A stretch of DNA of 29,494 bases from VFMC01 sp040380855. Its GTDB lineage: Bacteria > Actinomycetota > Acidimicrobiia > Acidimicrobiales > Ilumatobacteraceae. The notes under the pieces were generated by a model that searched no databases, was not told where the DNA came from, and saw only the letters and a program-made list of their open reading frames with translations. This document shows, piece by piece, positions 15,778 through 23,992 of the stretch. The DNA lies in NCBI GenBank assembly GCA_040380855.1, contig JBEIIG010000044.1, positions 1 to 29,494 on the forward strand. The letters are read 5' to 3'. How positions within the stretch are numbered: the first letter of the stretch is position 1; each line of letters starts with the position of its first letter. The translations under genes were made by a program, and so were the position numbers.

Positions 15778-16278
15778 TCAGCCCAACGGCAGGACGGCCC
15801 CGGCATCGAGATCCCAGCGGCCGTACCGCGGGTCGATCACCACCGAGGCGTGATCGGCAAAGTCGAGCAGTGCCCCGTCGGGCTGGGTGTTGCTGAAAGT
15901 GAGGCGCGCCGCAGTGCTGTCGACGAGGAACGAACGGGTGGCCTCGCTCACCGTGAGCCCCTGGCTCGACAGGCCGGTGTCGACCTGGGCCGTCGCCTGC
16001 TCGATCGTTGCCCCGTCGATGGCGACGTCCTGTTCGGCGAGGTACTGGCGGATCAGCTCGTCGATCACCCAGTTCTTCAGTACCTCGCGCGGCTGGTCGG
16101 CCGGCACCGTGTCGGTCGTCACCGCGAACAGATCGCGGGTGAACAGTTCGAGGTCGCTGCGGTCGAGGCCGACACCGTTCACCGAGGCGGCTTCGTGGTT
16201 GTTGGAGAACGTGCCGCACGAGGCGAGGGCGGCGACGGCGACGAGCGACAGAGCGAGCGGGAGCAGGCGACGGATCAC
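15778..16278 (-). CDS. SurA-N-like lipoprotein, no prolyl-isomerase domain
   Basis: An exported lipoprotein of 166 aa. A basic n-region and hydrophobic stretch end in a lipobox L-A-S-C with the lipidated cysteine at C21. After that, about 120 residues resemble the N-terminal chaperone domain of SurA/PrsA-type peptidyl-prolyl isomerases: NGVGLDRSDLELFTRDL, a long helical segment with LIRQYLAEQDVAIDG, and the closing VVIDPRYGRWDLDAG. The parvulin catalytic domain is missing, so it is probably a chaperone-like or scaffolding protein on the outer face of the membrane. GTG 16278 is supported by TAGGGT six bases upstream and by the perfect signal peptide. The gene sits between mfd and mazG, as in related actinomycetes. 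Confidence 0.85.
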   Translation of the reverse strand: MIRRLLPLALSLVAVAALASCGTFSNNHEAASVNGVGLDRSDLELFTRDLFAVTTDTVPADQPREVLKNWVIDELIRQYLAEQDVAIDGATIEQATAQVDTGLSSQGLTVSEATRSFLVDSTAARLTFSNTQPDGALLDFADHASVVIDPRYGRWDLDAGAVLPLG

Positions 16279-16284
16279 GCTGCG

Positions 16285-16290
16285 ACCCTA
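16285..16290 (-). promoter_or_regulatory. Predicted -10 box of the lipoprotein-mazG genes
   Basis: TAGGGT on the minus strand lies six bases before GTG 16278, in the 46-base gap behind mfd. It suggests a separate leaderless transcript for the lipoprotein and mazG. Confidence 0.4.
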
Positions 16291-16324
16291 GTGCCCGCGG
16301 GCCGTTACAACGATGGCGATCAGG

Positions 16325-19300
16325 TCAGGCCTCGGTGATGGGCACGAGTTCGCGCAGGAAACCCACCAGGAACGTGGCCGGCTCGACGCCGCGTGCGATG
16401 GGCACCACCAACTGGCCGGCGTCTTCTTTGTAGATGGCCGTGCGACTGAGCCGCTTCAGGCGCATCGTCTCGCTCACCTTCAGCTGCAGTGGGCCGAGGC
16501 GCGCGGCTCCGCCCACGATCTGCACATCGCGCAGGCCGAGGCGGTGGCACTCGCCACGCAGCGCCGCCACCGTGAGCAGTTCGTCGGCCGGAGTGGGCAC
16601 CGGGCCGTACCGGTCTTCCCATTCGGCGCGGATGTCGTCGACCTCGCGCTGGCTGGTGACGGCAGCGAGGCGACGGTAGGCCTCGAGCCGCGACTCCTCC
16701 TTCGTCACGTAGTCGGCCGGCAGGTAGGCGTCGGTGGGCACGTCGAGCTTCACCTCGGCCGGCGGTTTCGGCGCCGCCTCGCCCTTCATCTCGCCGACCG
16801 CCTCGGTGACCATCTGGCAGTACAGGTCGTAACCGACGGCGGCGATGTGGCCGCTCTGCGATTCGCCCAGCAGGTTGCCGGCTCCACGGATCTCGAGGTC
16901 GCGCATGGCGATCTTGAAGCCGCTGCCCAACTCGGTCGCCTCGCCGATGGTGCGCAGGCGTTCGTATGCCTCCTCGGTGAGGCGGGCGTCGCGTGGGTGG
17001 AACAGGTATGCGTAGGCACGCGAGCCGCTGCGGCCCACGCGGCCGCGCAACTGGTGCAACTGGCCGAGGCCCAGCAGGTCGGCGCGCTCGACCACCAGGG
17101 TGTTCACGGTGGGCATGTCGATACCGCTCTCGATGATGGTGGTGCACACCAGCACGTCGAAGCGGCCCTCCCAGAAGTCGAGCACGATCTGTTCGAGCGA
17201 CCCCTCGTCCATCTGGCCGTGGGCGATGGCGATGCGCGCCTCGGGCACCAGTTCGCGCAGGCGACCGGCGCATTGCTCGATGGTGCCCACACGGTTGTGC
17301 ACCCAGAACACCTGGCCCTCGCGCAGCAGCTCGCGGCGGATGGCCTCGACGGCGACACGTTCGTCGTACTCGCCGACGAACGTGAGGATGGGCTGGCGGT
17401 CGGCGGGTGGGGTGTTCAGCAGCGACAGGTCGCGGATGCCCACCAGGCTCATCTCCAGCGTGCGGGGGATGGGCGTGGCGCTGAGGGTGAGCACGTCGAC
17501 GTTCACCTTCAGCTTCTTCATCGCTTCCTTCGCCTGCACACCGAAGCGTTGCTCCTCGTCGACCACGAGCAGGCCGAGGTCTTTGAAGCGGACACCTTCC
17601 TGCAGCAAGCGGTGGGTGCCGATCACGCAGTCGATCTCGCCGCTGGCGAGACCCTCCATCACCTGCTTGGCCTCTTTGTTGGTGAGGAAGCGGCTGAGCA
17701 CCTCCACTCGCACCGGGAAACCCGAGAAGCGGTCGGCGAACGTGTTGCCGTGCTGGGTGGCGAGCAGTGTGGTGGGGCACAGCACGGCCACCTGTTTACC
17801 GTCCTGGATGGCCTTGAATGCGGCCCGCACGGCCACCTCGGTCTTGCCGAAGCCCACATCGCCGCACACGAGGCGGTCCATCGGGTAGCGGCGCTCCATG
17901 TCGGCCTTCACCTCGTCGATCGCCACCCTCTGGTCGGGTGTCTCGGCGAAGGGGAAGGCGTCCTCCATCTCGTGCTGCCACGGGGTATCGGTACCGAACG
18001 CGTAGCCCTCGGCGTTCACGCGGCGCTGGTACAGCACGACCAGCTCCTGGGCGATCTCGCGCACGGCGCTGCGCACCCGCGACTTGGCCTTGGCGAAATC
18101 GGCGCCGCCGAGGCGGTGCAGGCTGGGGGTCTCGCCGCCCACGTACTGGCGCAGTGCGTCGATCTGGTCGCTGGGCACGTACAGCTTGTCGCCGCCCTTG
18201 TACGACAGCAGCAGGTAGTCGCGCTCGACCCCGCCGATGGTGCGCTTCACCATGCCCTCGTACTGGCCTACGCCGTGCTGGTGGTGCACCACGTAGTTGC
18301 CGGGGCGGAGGTCTTCGAAGAAGCCGGCGCTCTGGCGCTTGCGCGGCCGTGCCTGGCGGTGGCTGCGGCGCCGACCGGTGAGGTCGCCTTCGGCCACCAC
18401 GGCCAGGTGGGCCGCGGGCAGCAGGAAGCCGCGGTGCAGCGGCGCCACCGTCACGTAGCCGCCGGGGCGCGTGAGGTCGGTGTCGGGGCCGGCCACACGG
18501 AACTCGAGGCCGCGGTCGCGCAGCAGTTGGGCGAGGCGCTGGGCCGAGCCTTCGCCGTCGGCGGCCACCACCACCCGGTAGCGATCGGCCAGCAGACCGG
18601 TGAGACGGTTGGCCAGTGCCTCGCCGTCGCCCACCACGGGGCCCCAGCCGGTGGCCTGCACCATCGGGGCGTCGGGGTGTGCCGGCGTGGAGCCGACGGT
18701 CCACATCGGCTGGTCGGCGGCCAGCAGGCGGTCGGTGCCGGCGTGCAGACGAGGGAAGGCGCGGTCGGCGTCGCGGGCCCACGTGCTGGCGAGGCTGCGG
18801 GCCAGATCGTTCTCCTCCGCCAGCAGGTCGTCGGCGCGGTCGCGCATGCGGCGCGGCTCGACCAGCACCACCTTGCCGGTGCTGGGCAGGAGGTCGGTCA
18901 CCAGCAGGTCGCGGTCGACCAACCATGGCAGCCAGCTCTCCATCCCGTCGAACACGGTGCCCTCGGCCAGGCGTTCCCACTGCTCGCGGCCCCACGGCTC
19001 ATCGGCCAGCAACCGGTTTGCCCGTTCGCGCACGAGGGCCGAGGGCAACAGTTCGCGGGCGGGGAAGATGCGCGCCTCGGCGAGGTCGACGGTGCTGCGT
19101 TGGTCGCTCACCGAGAATTCGGTGAGCCGGTCGACCTCGTCGCCCCACAGGTCGATGCGGATGGGTGCGTCGGCGGTGCTGGGGAACACGTCGATGATGG
19201 CGCCGCGGCGGGCCACCTCGCCGCGGTGCTCGACGAGCTCTTCGCGGCGATAGCCGTAGCCGACGAGCGTGGCGAGCAGGTCGTCGGCGTCGAGGACGGC

Positions 19301-19759
19301 ACCCGGTCGCACGGTGACGGGTTCGATGGTGAGTGCGTCGGGCCCGATCTTCTGCAGCAGGGCGCGCACACCGGTCACCACCACGGTCGGCATCTGCTCG
19401 GGGCTGCGCAGGCGCCACAGCACCTCGAGACGACGGCCCATCGTCTCGACGCTCGGGCTCACCCGCTCGAACGGCAGTGTCTCCCAGGCCGGGAACAGCA
19501 CCACCTGTTCCTGTCCGTCGACGGCTGGCAGGAATTGGCGCAGGTCGTCGAACAACTGCCCTGCGTCGCTGCCGGTGGGGCAGGCGACGAGCAGCGGTTT
19601 GCGACCGCCGAGCCGGCTCAGAGCGGCGAGGGCGATGGCCCGCGCCGACTCGCCCACGGCCACGACGGCCTGCTGGTCGCCGAAGGCATGGGTGAGGCCT
19701 GCGTCGGAGCGCAACAGGGGTGCGAGATCGGCGAGCGACGCGTGCGGTGAGTCGGGCAT
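16325..19759 (-). CDS. mfd: Transcription-repair coupling factor
   Basis: A 1144-aa ATP-driven DNA translocase. It displaces RNA polymerase stalled at lesions and recruits UvrA. Domains in order: the UvrB-like damage-recognition module (about 1-340), a linker, the RNA polymerase interacting CarD-like domain beginning GNYVVHHQHGVGQYEGMVKR (about 490-560), then the superfamily 2 helicase with Walker A GDVGFGKTE, the DEEQRFGV box (a DExx motif), SATPIPRTLEMS and the motif VI region RGRVGRSGSRAYAYLF, and a C-terminal TRCF autoinhibitory domain. ATG 19759 is the only sensible start. TACCCT lies eleven bases upstream. It is divergent from the ABC-F gene; a nested inverted repeat lies between them. 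Confidence 0.97.
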   Translation of the reverse strand: MPDSPHASLADLAPLLRSDAGLTHAFGDQQAVVAVGESARAIALAALSRLGGRKPLLVACPTGSDAGQLFDDLRQFLPAVDGQEQVVLFPAWETLPFERVSPSVETMGRRLEVLWRLRSPEQMPTVVVTGVRALLQKIGPDALTIEPVTVRPGAVLDADDLLATLVGYGYRREELVEHRGEVARRGAIIDVFPSTADAPIRIDLWGDEVDRLTEFSVSDQRSTVDLAEARIFPARELLPSALVRERANRLLADEPWGREQWERLAEGTVFDGMESWLPWLVDRDLLVTDLLPSTGKVVLVEPRRMRDRADDLLAEENDLARSLASTWARDADRAFPRLHAGTDRLLAADQPMWTVGSTPAHPDAPMVQATGWGPVVGDGEALANRLTGLLADRYRVVVAADGEGSAQRLAQLLRDRGLEFRVAGPDTDLTRPGGYVTVAPLHRGFLLPAAHLAVVAEGDLTGRRRSHRQARPRKRQSAGFFEDLRPGNYVVHHQHGVGQYEGMVKRTIGGVERDYLLLSYKGGDKLYVPSDQIDALRQYVGGETPSLHRLGGADFAKAKSRVRSAVREIAQELVVLYQRRVNAEGYAFGTDTPWQHEMEDAFPFAETPDQRVAIDEVKADMERRYPMDRLVCGDVGFGKTEVAVRAAFKAIQDGKQVAVLCPTTLLATQHGNTFADRFSGFPVRVEVLSRFLTNKEAKQVMEGLASGEIDCVIGTHRLLQEGVRFKDLGLLVVDEEQRFGVQAKEAMKKLKVNVDVLTLSATPIPRTLEMSLVGIRDLSLLNTPPADRQPILTFVGEYDERVAVEAIRRELLREGQVFWVHNRVGTIEQCAGRLRELVPEARIAIAHGQMDEGSLEQIVLDFWEGRFDVLVCTTIIESGIDMPTVNTLVVERADLLGLGQLHQLRGRVGRSGSRAYAYLFHPRDARLTEEAYERLRTIGEATELGSGFKIAMRDLEIRGAGNLLGESQSGHIAAVGYDLYCQMVTEAVGEMKGEAAPKPPAEVKLDVPTDAYLPADYVTKEESRLEAYRRLAAVTSQREVDDIRAEWEDRYGPVPTPADELLTVAALRGECHRLGLRDVQIVGGAARLGPLQLKVSETMRLKRLSRTAIYKEDAGQLVVPIARGVEPATFLVGFLRELVPITEA

Positions 19760-19770
19760 GGCGACCGAGC

Positions 19771-19776
19771 AGGGTA
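19771..19776 (-). promoter_or_regulatory. Predicted -10 box of mfd
   Basis: TACCCT on the minus strand, eleven bases before ATG 19759, giving a leader of about 5 nt. The matching -35 position (about 19794-19799) overlaps the outer arm of the inverted repeat that starts at 19797. Confidence 0.35.
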
Positions 19777-19796
19777 GCGACCCCTTCCCCTCCTCA

Positions 19797-19906
19797 GCGT
19801 TTGTGAGCGGGGTCGGGTACCGGTGGGGGTCTGCTCACAGACACGACTCCCCACACCCTGCGTCTGTGAGCGGAACCCAGTGCTACGGGGGTCTGCTCAC
19901 AAACGC
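19797..19906. repeat. Nested inverted-repeat element, two tandem hairpin units
   Basis: Four related arms lie in the 187-base gap between mfd and the ABC-F gene. Arm A is GCGTTTGTGAGC (19797-19808), arm B GCTCACAGAC (19833-19842), arm C GTCTGTGAGC (19862-19871) and arm D GCTCACAAACGC (19895-19906). A and D are exact 12-bp reverse complements. B and C are exact 10-bp reverse complements nested inside them. A-B and C-D also form two tandem hairpins with only one or two mismatches, and GGGGGTCTGCTCACA is repeated directly at 19825-19839 and 19887-19901, so the unit is about 62-63 bp. It could be a double operator, a REP-like dispersed element, or both. I saw no other copy in this window. Confidence 0.85.
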
Positions 19907-19908
19907 GG

Positions 19909-19937
19909 TTGGGGGGAGGGGGTGGGTGGGGCAGGAT
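19909..19937 (+). promoter_or_regulatory. Predicted promoter of the ABC-F gene
   Basis: TTGGGG (19909-19914), a 17-base spacer and CAGGAT (19932-19937), nine bases before ATG 19947. The -35 box begins two bases after the last arm of the inverted repeat. Confidence 0.35.
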
Positions 19938-19946
19938 GGGTGGGCG

Positions 19947-21590
19947 ATGGTTGCGTCGATCCATGCTCGATCGCTCCGGCTGGCGCTGGGGCCGACGGTG
20001 CTGTTCGACGACGTCGAGCTGCAGGTGTCGCCCGGCTGGCGGATGGGCCTGGTGGGCCCGAACGGGGTGGGCAAGTCGACGCTGTTGCGCGTGCTGGCCG
20101 GATCGCAGCCGATCGACGGCGGCTCGGTGGCCGTGATGCCGGCGACGGCCAGCGTGGGCTACCTGCCCCAGGAACCCGAGCGCCGCGACGACGAGACCGC
20201 AGCCGAGTTCCTGGCCCGACGCACCGGGGTGGGCCCCGCCAGTGCCGAACTCGATGCGGCCACCGCAGGTCTGGCTGCCGGCGAGCCGGGTAGCGACGAC
20301 CGCTATTCCGACGCCCTCGACCGCTGGCTGGTGCTGGGTGGCGCCGACCTCGAGGCGCGCATCGGTGCCGTGTGGGCCGACCTGGGCCTCGCCGAACGCC
20401 TGCTCGACCAGTCGATGGCCTCACTGTCGGGTGGTGAAGCGGCGCGGGTGGGTCTGGCCGCGCTGCTCCTGGCGCGCTTCGACGTGTTCCTGCTCGACGA
20501 ACCGACCAACGACCTCGACCTCGACGGCCTGGCCCGGCTGGAGGCGTGGGTGGTGAGCCAGTCGGCGCCGCTGGTGGTGGTGAGCCACGACCGCGAGTTC
20601 CTGCGCCGTACCGTCACCCACGTTGCCGACCTCGACGAGTTCAGTCATCGACTGACGGTGTTCGCCGGTGGCTGGGAAGCGTTCCTCACCGAACGCGAGG
20701 TGGCGGCTCGGCACGCCCGCGAGCGGTACGACGAGTACGCCACGAAGAAAGACGTGCTGCTCGGTCGGGCGCAGCGTGAGCGCGAGTGGGCGTCGGTCGG
20801 GCTGAGCAAGGCGAAGAAGAAGCCGAACGACAACGACAAGAACGTGAAGGCGTTCAAGGTGAACCAGACCGAGCAGTTGGCGGCCCGGGCGGCGCGCACC
20901 GAGCGGGCGATGGAGCGGCTGGAGGAAGTCGATGAACCACGCGAGGTGTGGGAACTCAGGCTCACCTTCGGCGAGACGGCACGCAGCGGCGAGGTGGTCC
21001 GCCTGACGGGTGCGGTGGCGCGCCACGGCGAGTTCACCCTCGGGCCGATCGACCTCACCATCGGTGCCGGCGAGCGGGTGGCCATCGTCGGTCACAACGG
21101 CAGCGGCAAGAGCACCTTGCTCGACGTGGTGCTCGGCCGGCGCAGCCTCGACAGCGGCGAGCGGTGGTTCGGGCCCGGCGTGGTGGTGGGCGAGCTCGAA
21201 CAGCGGCGCGGCCAGTTGTCGGACGAAGGGACCGTGCTCGAGTCGTTCATGGCGGCCACGGCGATGACTGTGCCCGACGCGCGCACCCTGTTGGCCAAGT
21301 TCGGTATCGGCGCCGGCGAGGTGCATCGGCCCACGGTGTCGCTGTCGCCCGGCGAACGCACCCGGGCGGTGCTGGCGCTTCTGATGGCCACGGGCACCAA
21401 CTGCCTCGTGCTCGACGAGCCCACCAACCATCTCGACCTACCGGCGATCGAGCAGCTCGAGCAGGCGCTCGACCAGTTCCGCGGCACGGTGTTGCTGGTC
21501 ACGCACGACCGAGCGCTGCTCGAGGCGGTGCGGCTGACCCGTCGGGTGGAGCTGGCCGGTGGACGCGTGGTGGCCGACCAGCCGGTCTGA
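19947..21590 (+). CDS. ABC-F family ATPase (ribosome-associated type)
   Basis: A soluble protein of 547 aa with two ABC ATPase cassettes and no membrane segments. ABC-F proteins bind the ribosomal E site and either aid translation or protect against antibiotics. Cassette 1: Walker A GPNGVGKST (37-45), signature LSGGE (160-164), Walker B FLLDEPTNDLDLD and switch VVSHDREFLR. The charged P-site-tRNA linker lies at about 240-325, with KAKKKPNDNDKNVKAFKVNQ. Cassette 2: Walker A GHNGSGKST (382-390), signature LSPGERTR, Walker B LVLDEPTNHLDL and switch LVTHDRALLE. ATG 19947 places the first beta strand correctly. It is the only long plus-strand gene in the core block, divergent from mfd and convergent with pth. 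Subfamily and drug specificity cannot be assigned. Confidence 0.93.
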   Translation: MVASIHARSLRLALGPTVLFDDVELQVSPGWRMGLVGPNGVGKSTLLRVLAGSQPIDGGSVAVMPATASVGYLPQEPERRDDETAAEFLARRTGVGPASAELDAATAGLAAGEPGSDDRYSDALDRWLVLGGADLEARIGAVWADLGLAERLLDQSMASLSGGEAARVGLAALLLARFDVFLLDEPTNDLDLDGLARLEAWVVSQSAPLVVVSHDREFLRRTVTHVADLDEFSHRLTVFAGGWEAFLTEREVAARHARERYDEYATKKDVLLGRAQREREWASVGLSKAKKKPNDNDKNVKAFKVNQTEQLAARAARTERAMERLEEVDEPREVWELRLTFGETARSGEVVRLTGAVARHGEFTLGPIDLTIGAGERVAIVGHNGSGKSTLLDVVLGRRSLDSGERWFGPGVVVGELEQRRGQLSDEGTVLESFMAATAMTVPDARTLLAKFGIGAGEVHRPTVSLSPGERTRAVLALLMATGTNCLVLDEPTNHLDLPAIEQLEQALDQFRGTVLLVTHDRALLEAVRLTRRVELAGGRVVADQPV

Positions 21591-21659
21591 GTCGTCGCCC
21601 GAGGGTTGTCCCCCACACCTGGGGCCGTCAGCGATTTGGCTGCGCGGGTGCGACTCGGG
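21591..21659. other. Convergent intergenic gap, ABC-F / pth
   Basis: 69 bases between two converging genes. It holds short inverted pieces (CCCC-loop-GGGG around 21611-21626, and a CCCGAG / CTCGGG pair near its two ends) that may serve as a weak bidirectional terminator. There is no U-tract, so I do not call one. Confidence 0.2.
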
Positions 21660-22253
21660 TCAGCGAGGTGGGTCGAGGGTGGGGGAGTTGTAGACGCGCT
21701 GGGCGGCTTCGACACCCTCGGCGAGCAGCATCTCGACCGCATCGGCCGCGTGCTGGATGGCGATGTCGAGCAACTCGCGTTCGGTGGGCGGCACCTTCGA
21801 CAACACGTGGCCCGCACCGTGCTCTTTCGACTGCGGTTTGCCGATGCCGATGCGCACGCGCAGGTACTCCTGGGTGTGCAGATGGGCGGTGATGCTGCGC
21901 AGGCCGTTGTTGCCGGCCAAGCCGCCGCCCGCCTTCACCCGCACCACGCCGGGCAGCAGGTCGAGTTCGTCGTGCACGACGATCAGCTGTCCGGGCTCGG
22001 TGAGGCCGTGGCGCTTCATCAGCGGCCGCACCGCCTCGCCGCTGTCGTTCATGTAGGTGGTGGGGAAGGCCAGCACCACCCGGTGCCCACGCAGCGGGCA
22101 CTCGGCCGTGAGGGCCTTGTCGCGTCCGGCCTTCAGTAGCACGCCGTTGCGGCGAGCCAACTCGTCGACCACGTCGGCACCCACGTTGTGACGCGTTCGT
22201 TCATACTGTTTGCCCGGGTTTCCCAACCCGACGACGAGCGCCTCGACGCTCAT
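21660..22253 (-). CDS. pth: Peptidyl-tRNA hydrolase
   Basis: Releases tRNA from peptidyl-tRNA dropped by the ribosome; 197 aa, standard size. Motifs are complete: GLGNPGKQYERTRHNVG with the catalytic His of TRHNVG and the conserved Asn of GNPG, the substrate-binding asparagine in TYMNDSGEAV, the catalytic aspartate in VVHDELDL, and GGGLAGNNGLRSI. ATG 22253 starts directly at the first beta strand (SVEALVVGLGNPG); the longer frame upstream overlaps rplY and is not coding. It lies 25 bases behind rplY and closes the glmU-prs-rplY-pth group, the order also found in Mycobacterium, where lpqT intervenes between rplY and prs. Confidence 0.96.
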   Translation of the reverse strand: MSVEALVVGLGNPGKQYERTRHNVGADVVDELARRNGVLLKAGRDKALTAECPLRGHRVVLAFPTTYMNDSGEAVRPLMKRHGLTEPGQLIVVHDELDLLPGVVRVKAGGGLAGNNGLRSITAHLHTQEYLRVRIGIGKPQSKEHGAGHVLSKVPPTERELLDIAIQHAADAVEMLLAEGVEAAQRVYNSPTLDPPR

Positions 22254-22278
22254 CTGCTGCTCGCTGCCGAGCGGCGCG

Positions 22279-22878
22279 TCACTCGGCCGATTCGGCAGCC
22301 TCGCCCTCGGCGGCGGCCTCGGGCGCGGCGTGGATGACCGACACGATGGCCATCTCGGGATCGCCGTTGGCGGTGACACCCTTGGGCAGCTTCACGTCGG
22401 CGAGGCGGATGACGTCGCCGGGCTGCAGCGAGGTGATGTCGATGACGATCTCGTTCGGGATGTCGCCCGGGGTGCAGGTGACCTCGATGGAGTCGACCGA
22501 TGCATCGACCAGACCGTCGACCGCCTCGGCAGCCTTCGACTCGCCTTCCAGGCGCACCGGTACCGACACGGTGATCTCGGAGTCCATGTTGACCGACATG
22601 AAGTCGACGTGGCTGACGGTGCGCTTGACCGGGTGACGCTGGATCTCCTTCACCACGGCCGGGTAGCTGGCACCGTCGACCTCGAGCGACAGCAGCGTGT
22701 TGCTGCCGCCGGGGCCACTGAGGGCGATGCGCAGATCGCGGCGCTCGATGGTGAGGCTGATGGGCTGCATCCCCCCGCCGTACAGCACTGCGGGGATGTG
22801 CCCCTCGGCGCGCAGACGGCGCGATGCGGCCGATCCGGTGGGGCGACCGGTGGTGGCGGCGAGCTTGGTGTTCGACAT
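22279..22878 (-). CDS. rplY: Large ribosomal subunit protein bL25 (CTC/TL5 form)
   Basis: A 5S rRNA-binding ribosomal protein of the long CTC/TL5 type, 199 aa. The N-terminal L25 domain (about 1-93) has RRLRAEGHIPAVLYGGG and KEIQRHPVKRTVSHVDFMSV. The C-terminal TL5 beta domain (about 94-185) has PVRLEGESKAAEAVDG and PGDIPNEIVIDITSLQPGD. An acidic Ala/Glu tail ends it. ATG 22878 has GAGG about nine bases upstream. TAGGCT at 22923-22918 could give it its own promoter with a leader of about 33 nt; the gap to prs is 101 bases. Confidence 0.96.
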   Translation of the reverse strand: MSNTKLAATTGRPTGSAASRRLRAEGHIPAVLYGGGMQPISLTIERRDLRIALSGPGGSNTLLSLEVDGASYPAVVKEIQRHPVKRTVSHVDFMSVNMDSEITVSVPVRLEGESKAAEAVDGLVDASVDSIEVTCTPGDIPNEIVIDITSLQPGDVIRLADVKLPKGVTANGDPEMAIVSVIHAAPEAAAEGEAAESAE

Positions 22879-22917
22879 GTCAGGGCCTCGATCGACTGCG
22901 TTTCAGAACGGCTGGCG

Positions 22918-22923
22918 AGCCTA
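22918..22923 (-). promoter_or_regulatory. Predicted -10 box of rplY-pth
   Basis: TAGGCT on the minus strand within the 101-base gap between prs and rplY. The leader would be about 33 nt and carries GAGG before ATG 22878. Confidence 0.3.
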
Positions 22924-22979
22924 TCGGCAACCAAGGGCGATCCGCCACCTGCGGCGGCGGTCGGGTCGATCCGGTCGGC

Positions 22980-23969
22980 TCAGGACTGGTTCTCGCCGCC
23001 GAAGATCTCGCTGACGCTGGTGTCGTCGAACACGGCGTTGAGCGCATCGGCGATGAGCGGGGCGATCGAGAGCACCTCGATCTTCGGCGACTGCTTCTCG
23101 GCCGGCAGGGGCAGGGTGTTGGTGAGCACCACTCGGCTGATGGGCGCGTCGTTGAGGCGCTGCACTGCGGGGCCCGACAGCACGCCATGGGTGGCCATCG
23201 CCCATACCTCGCGAGCGCCCCGGTCGATCAGCACCTGGGCCGCTGCGGCGATCGTGCCACCGGTGTCGATCATGTCGTCGGTGATGATGCACAGTCGTCC
23301 GTCGACCTCGCCGATGACCTCCTTGGCCTCGACCACGTTGGCGGTGCCCTTCGGTCGGCGCTTGTAGATGAATGCCAGGTCGGCGCCTTTGTCGGTGAGG
23401 TGCTGGGCCATGCGCTCGGCCACCTTCACGCGCCCGGCGTCGGGGGCGACGATCACGGGGTTGTCGCCGTGCTGGCGCACATAGCTCTCGAGCACCGGCA
23501 TGGCCGTGAGGTGGTCGACCGGACCCTCGAAGAAGCCCTGGATCTGGCCGCTGTGCAGGTCGATCGACACCATGCGCTTCGCGCCGGCGGCCTTGAACAG
23601 GTCGGCGACGAGGCGGGCGGTGATGGGTTCGCGGCCCTCGGCCTTGCGGTCCTGCCGGGCGTAGCCGTAGAAGGGGCAGACCGCTGTGATGCGCTTGGCC
23701 GACGCCCGGTAGGCGGCGTCGATCATGATCAGTTGCTCCATGATCGAGTCGTTGATGCTGCGCCCGTCGACCCCGTAGTGGGTCTGCATGACGAACACGT
23801 CGTTGCCGCGGATGCTCTCGCCGAAGCGCGGCCGCACCTCGCCGTTGGCGAACTCGACGAGGTTGGCGTGGCCGAGCTCGACCCCCATGTGCTCGGCGAC
23901 CTCCTGGGCCAGCGCAGGGTGCGTGCGCCCCGAGTAGAGCGCCATGCGCTTGGTGGTGACTTTCTCCAT
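22980..23969 (-). CDS. prs: Ribose-phosphate pyrophosphokinase
   Basis: Makes PRPP from ribose 5-phosphate and ATP for purine, pyrimidine, His, Trp and NAD synthesis; 329 aa. The family marks are clear: FANGEVRPRFGESIRGNDVF near the N-terminus, the flexible-loop region YGYARQDRKAEGREPITA with the catalytic Lys/Arg pair, the metal-binding DLHSGQIQGFF, the ribose-phosphate region VIVAPDAGRVKVAERMA and the PRPP loop IITDDMIDTGGTI. ATG 23969 has GGAG at proper spacing. A second ATG four codons upstream (23981) is possible. It follows glmU after 23 bases, so the two are almost surely co-transcribed. Confidence 0.96.
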   Translation of the reverse strand: MEKVTTKRMALYSGRTHPALAQEVAEHMGVELGHANLVEFANGEVRPRFGESIRGNDVFVMQTHYGVDGRSINDSIMEQLIMIDAAYRASAKRITAVCPFYGYARQDRKAEGREPITARLVADLFKAAGAKRMVSIDLHSGQIQGFFEGPVDHLTAMPVLESYVRQHGDNPVIVAPDAGRVKVAERMAQHLTDKGADLAFIYKRRPKGTANVVEAKEVIGEVDGRLCIITDDMIDTGGTIAAAAQVLIDRGAREVWAMATHGVLSGPAVQRLNDAPISRVVLTNTLPLPAEKQSPKIEVLSIAPLIADALNAVFDDTSVSEIFGGENQS

Positions 23970-23992
23970 GGGAGGCTCCATCGCGTCGAACT

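Noticed and set aside
16313..19750. A 1145-codon open frame on the plus strand, antisense to mfd
   Set aside because: Its product is low-complexity His/Gly/Ala/Val text with no motifs. In GC-rich DNA with G/C third positions, the antisense frame stays open by chance. Mfd motifs on the minus strand are complete.
19797..19906. Could be a small CRISPR array
   Set aside because: Only two units, imperfect, with repeats arranged as inverted arms and spacers that are themselves similar; no cas genes nearby.
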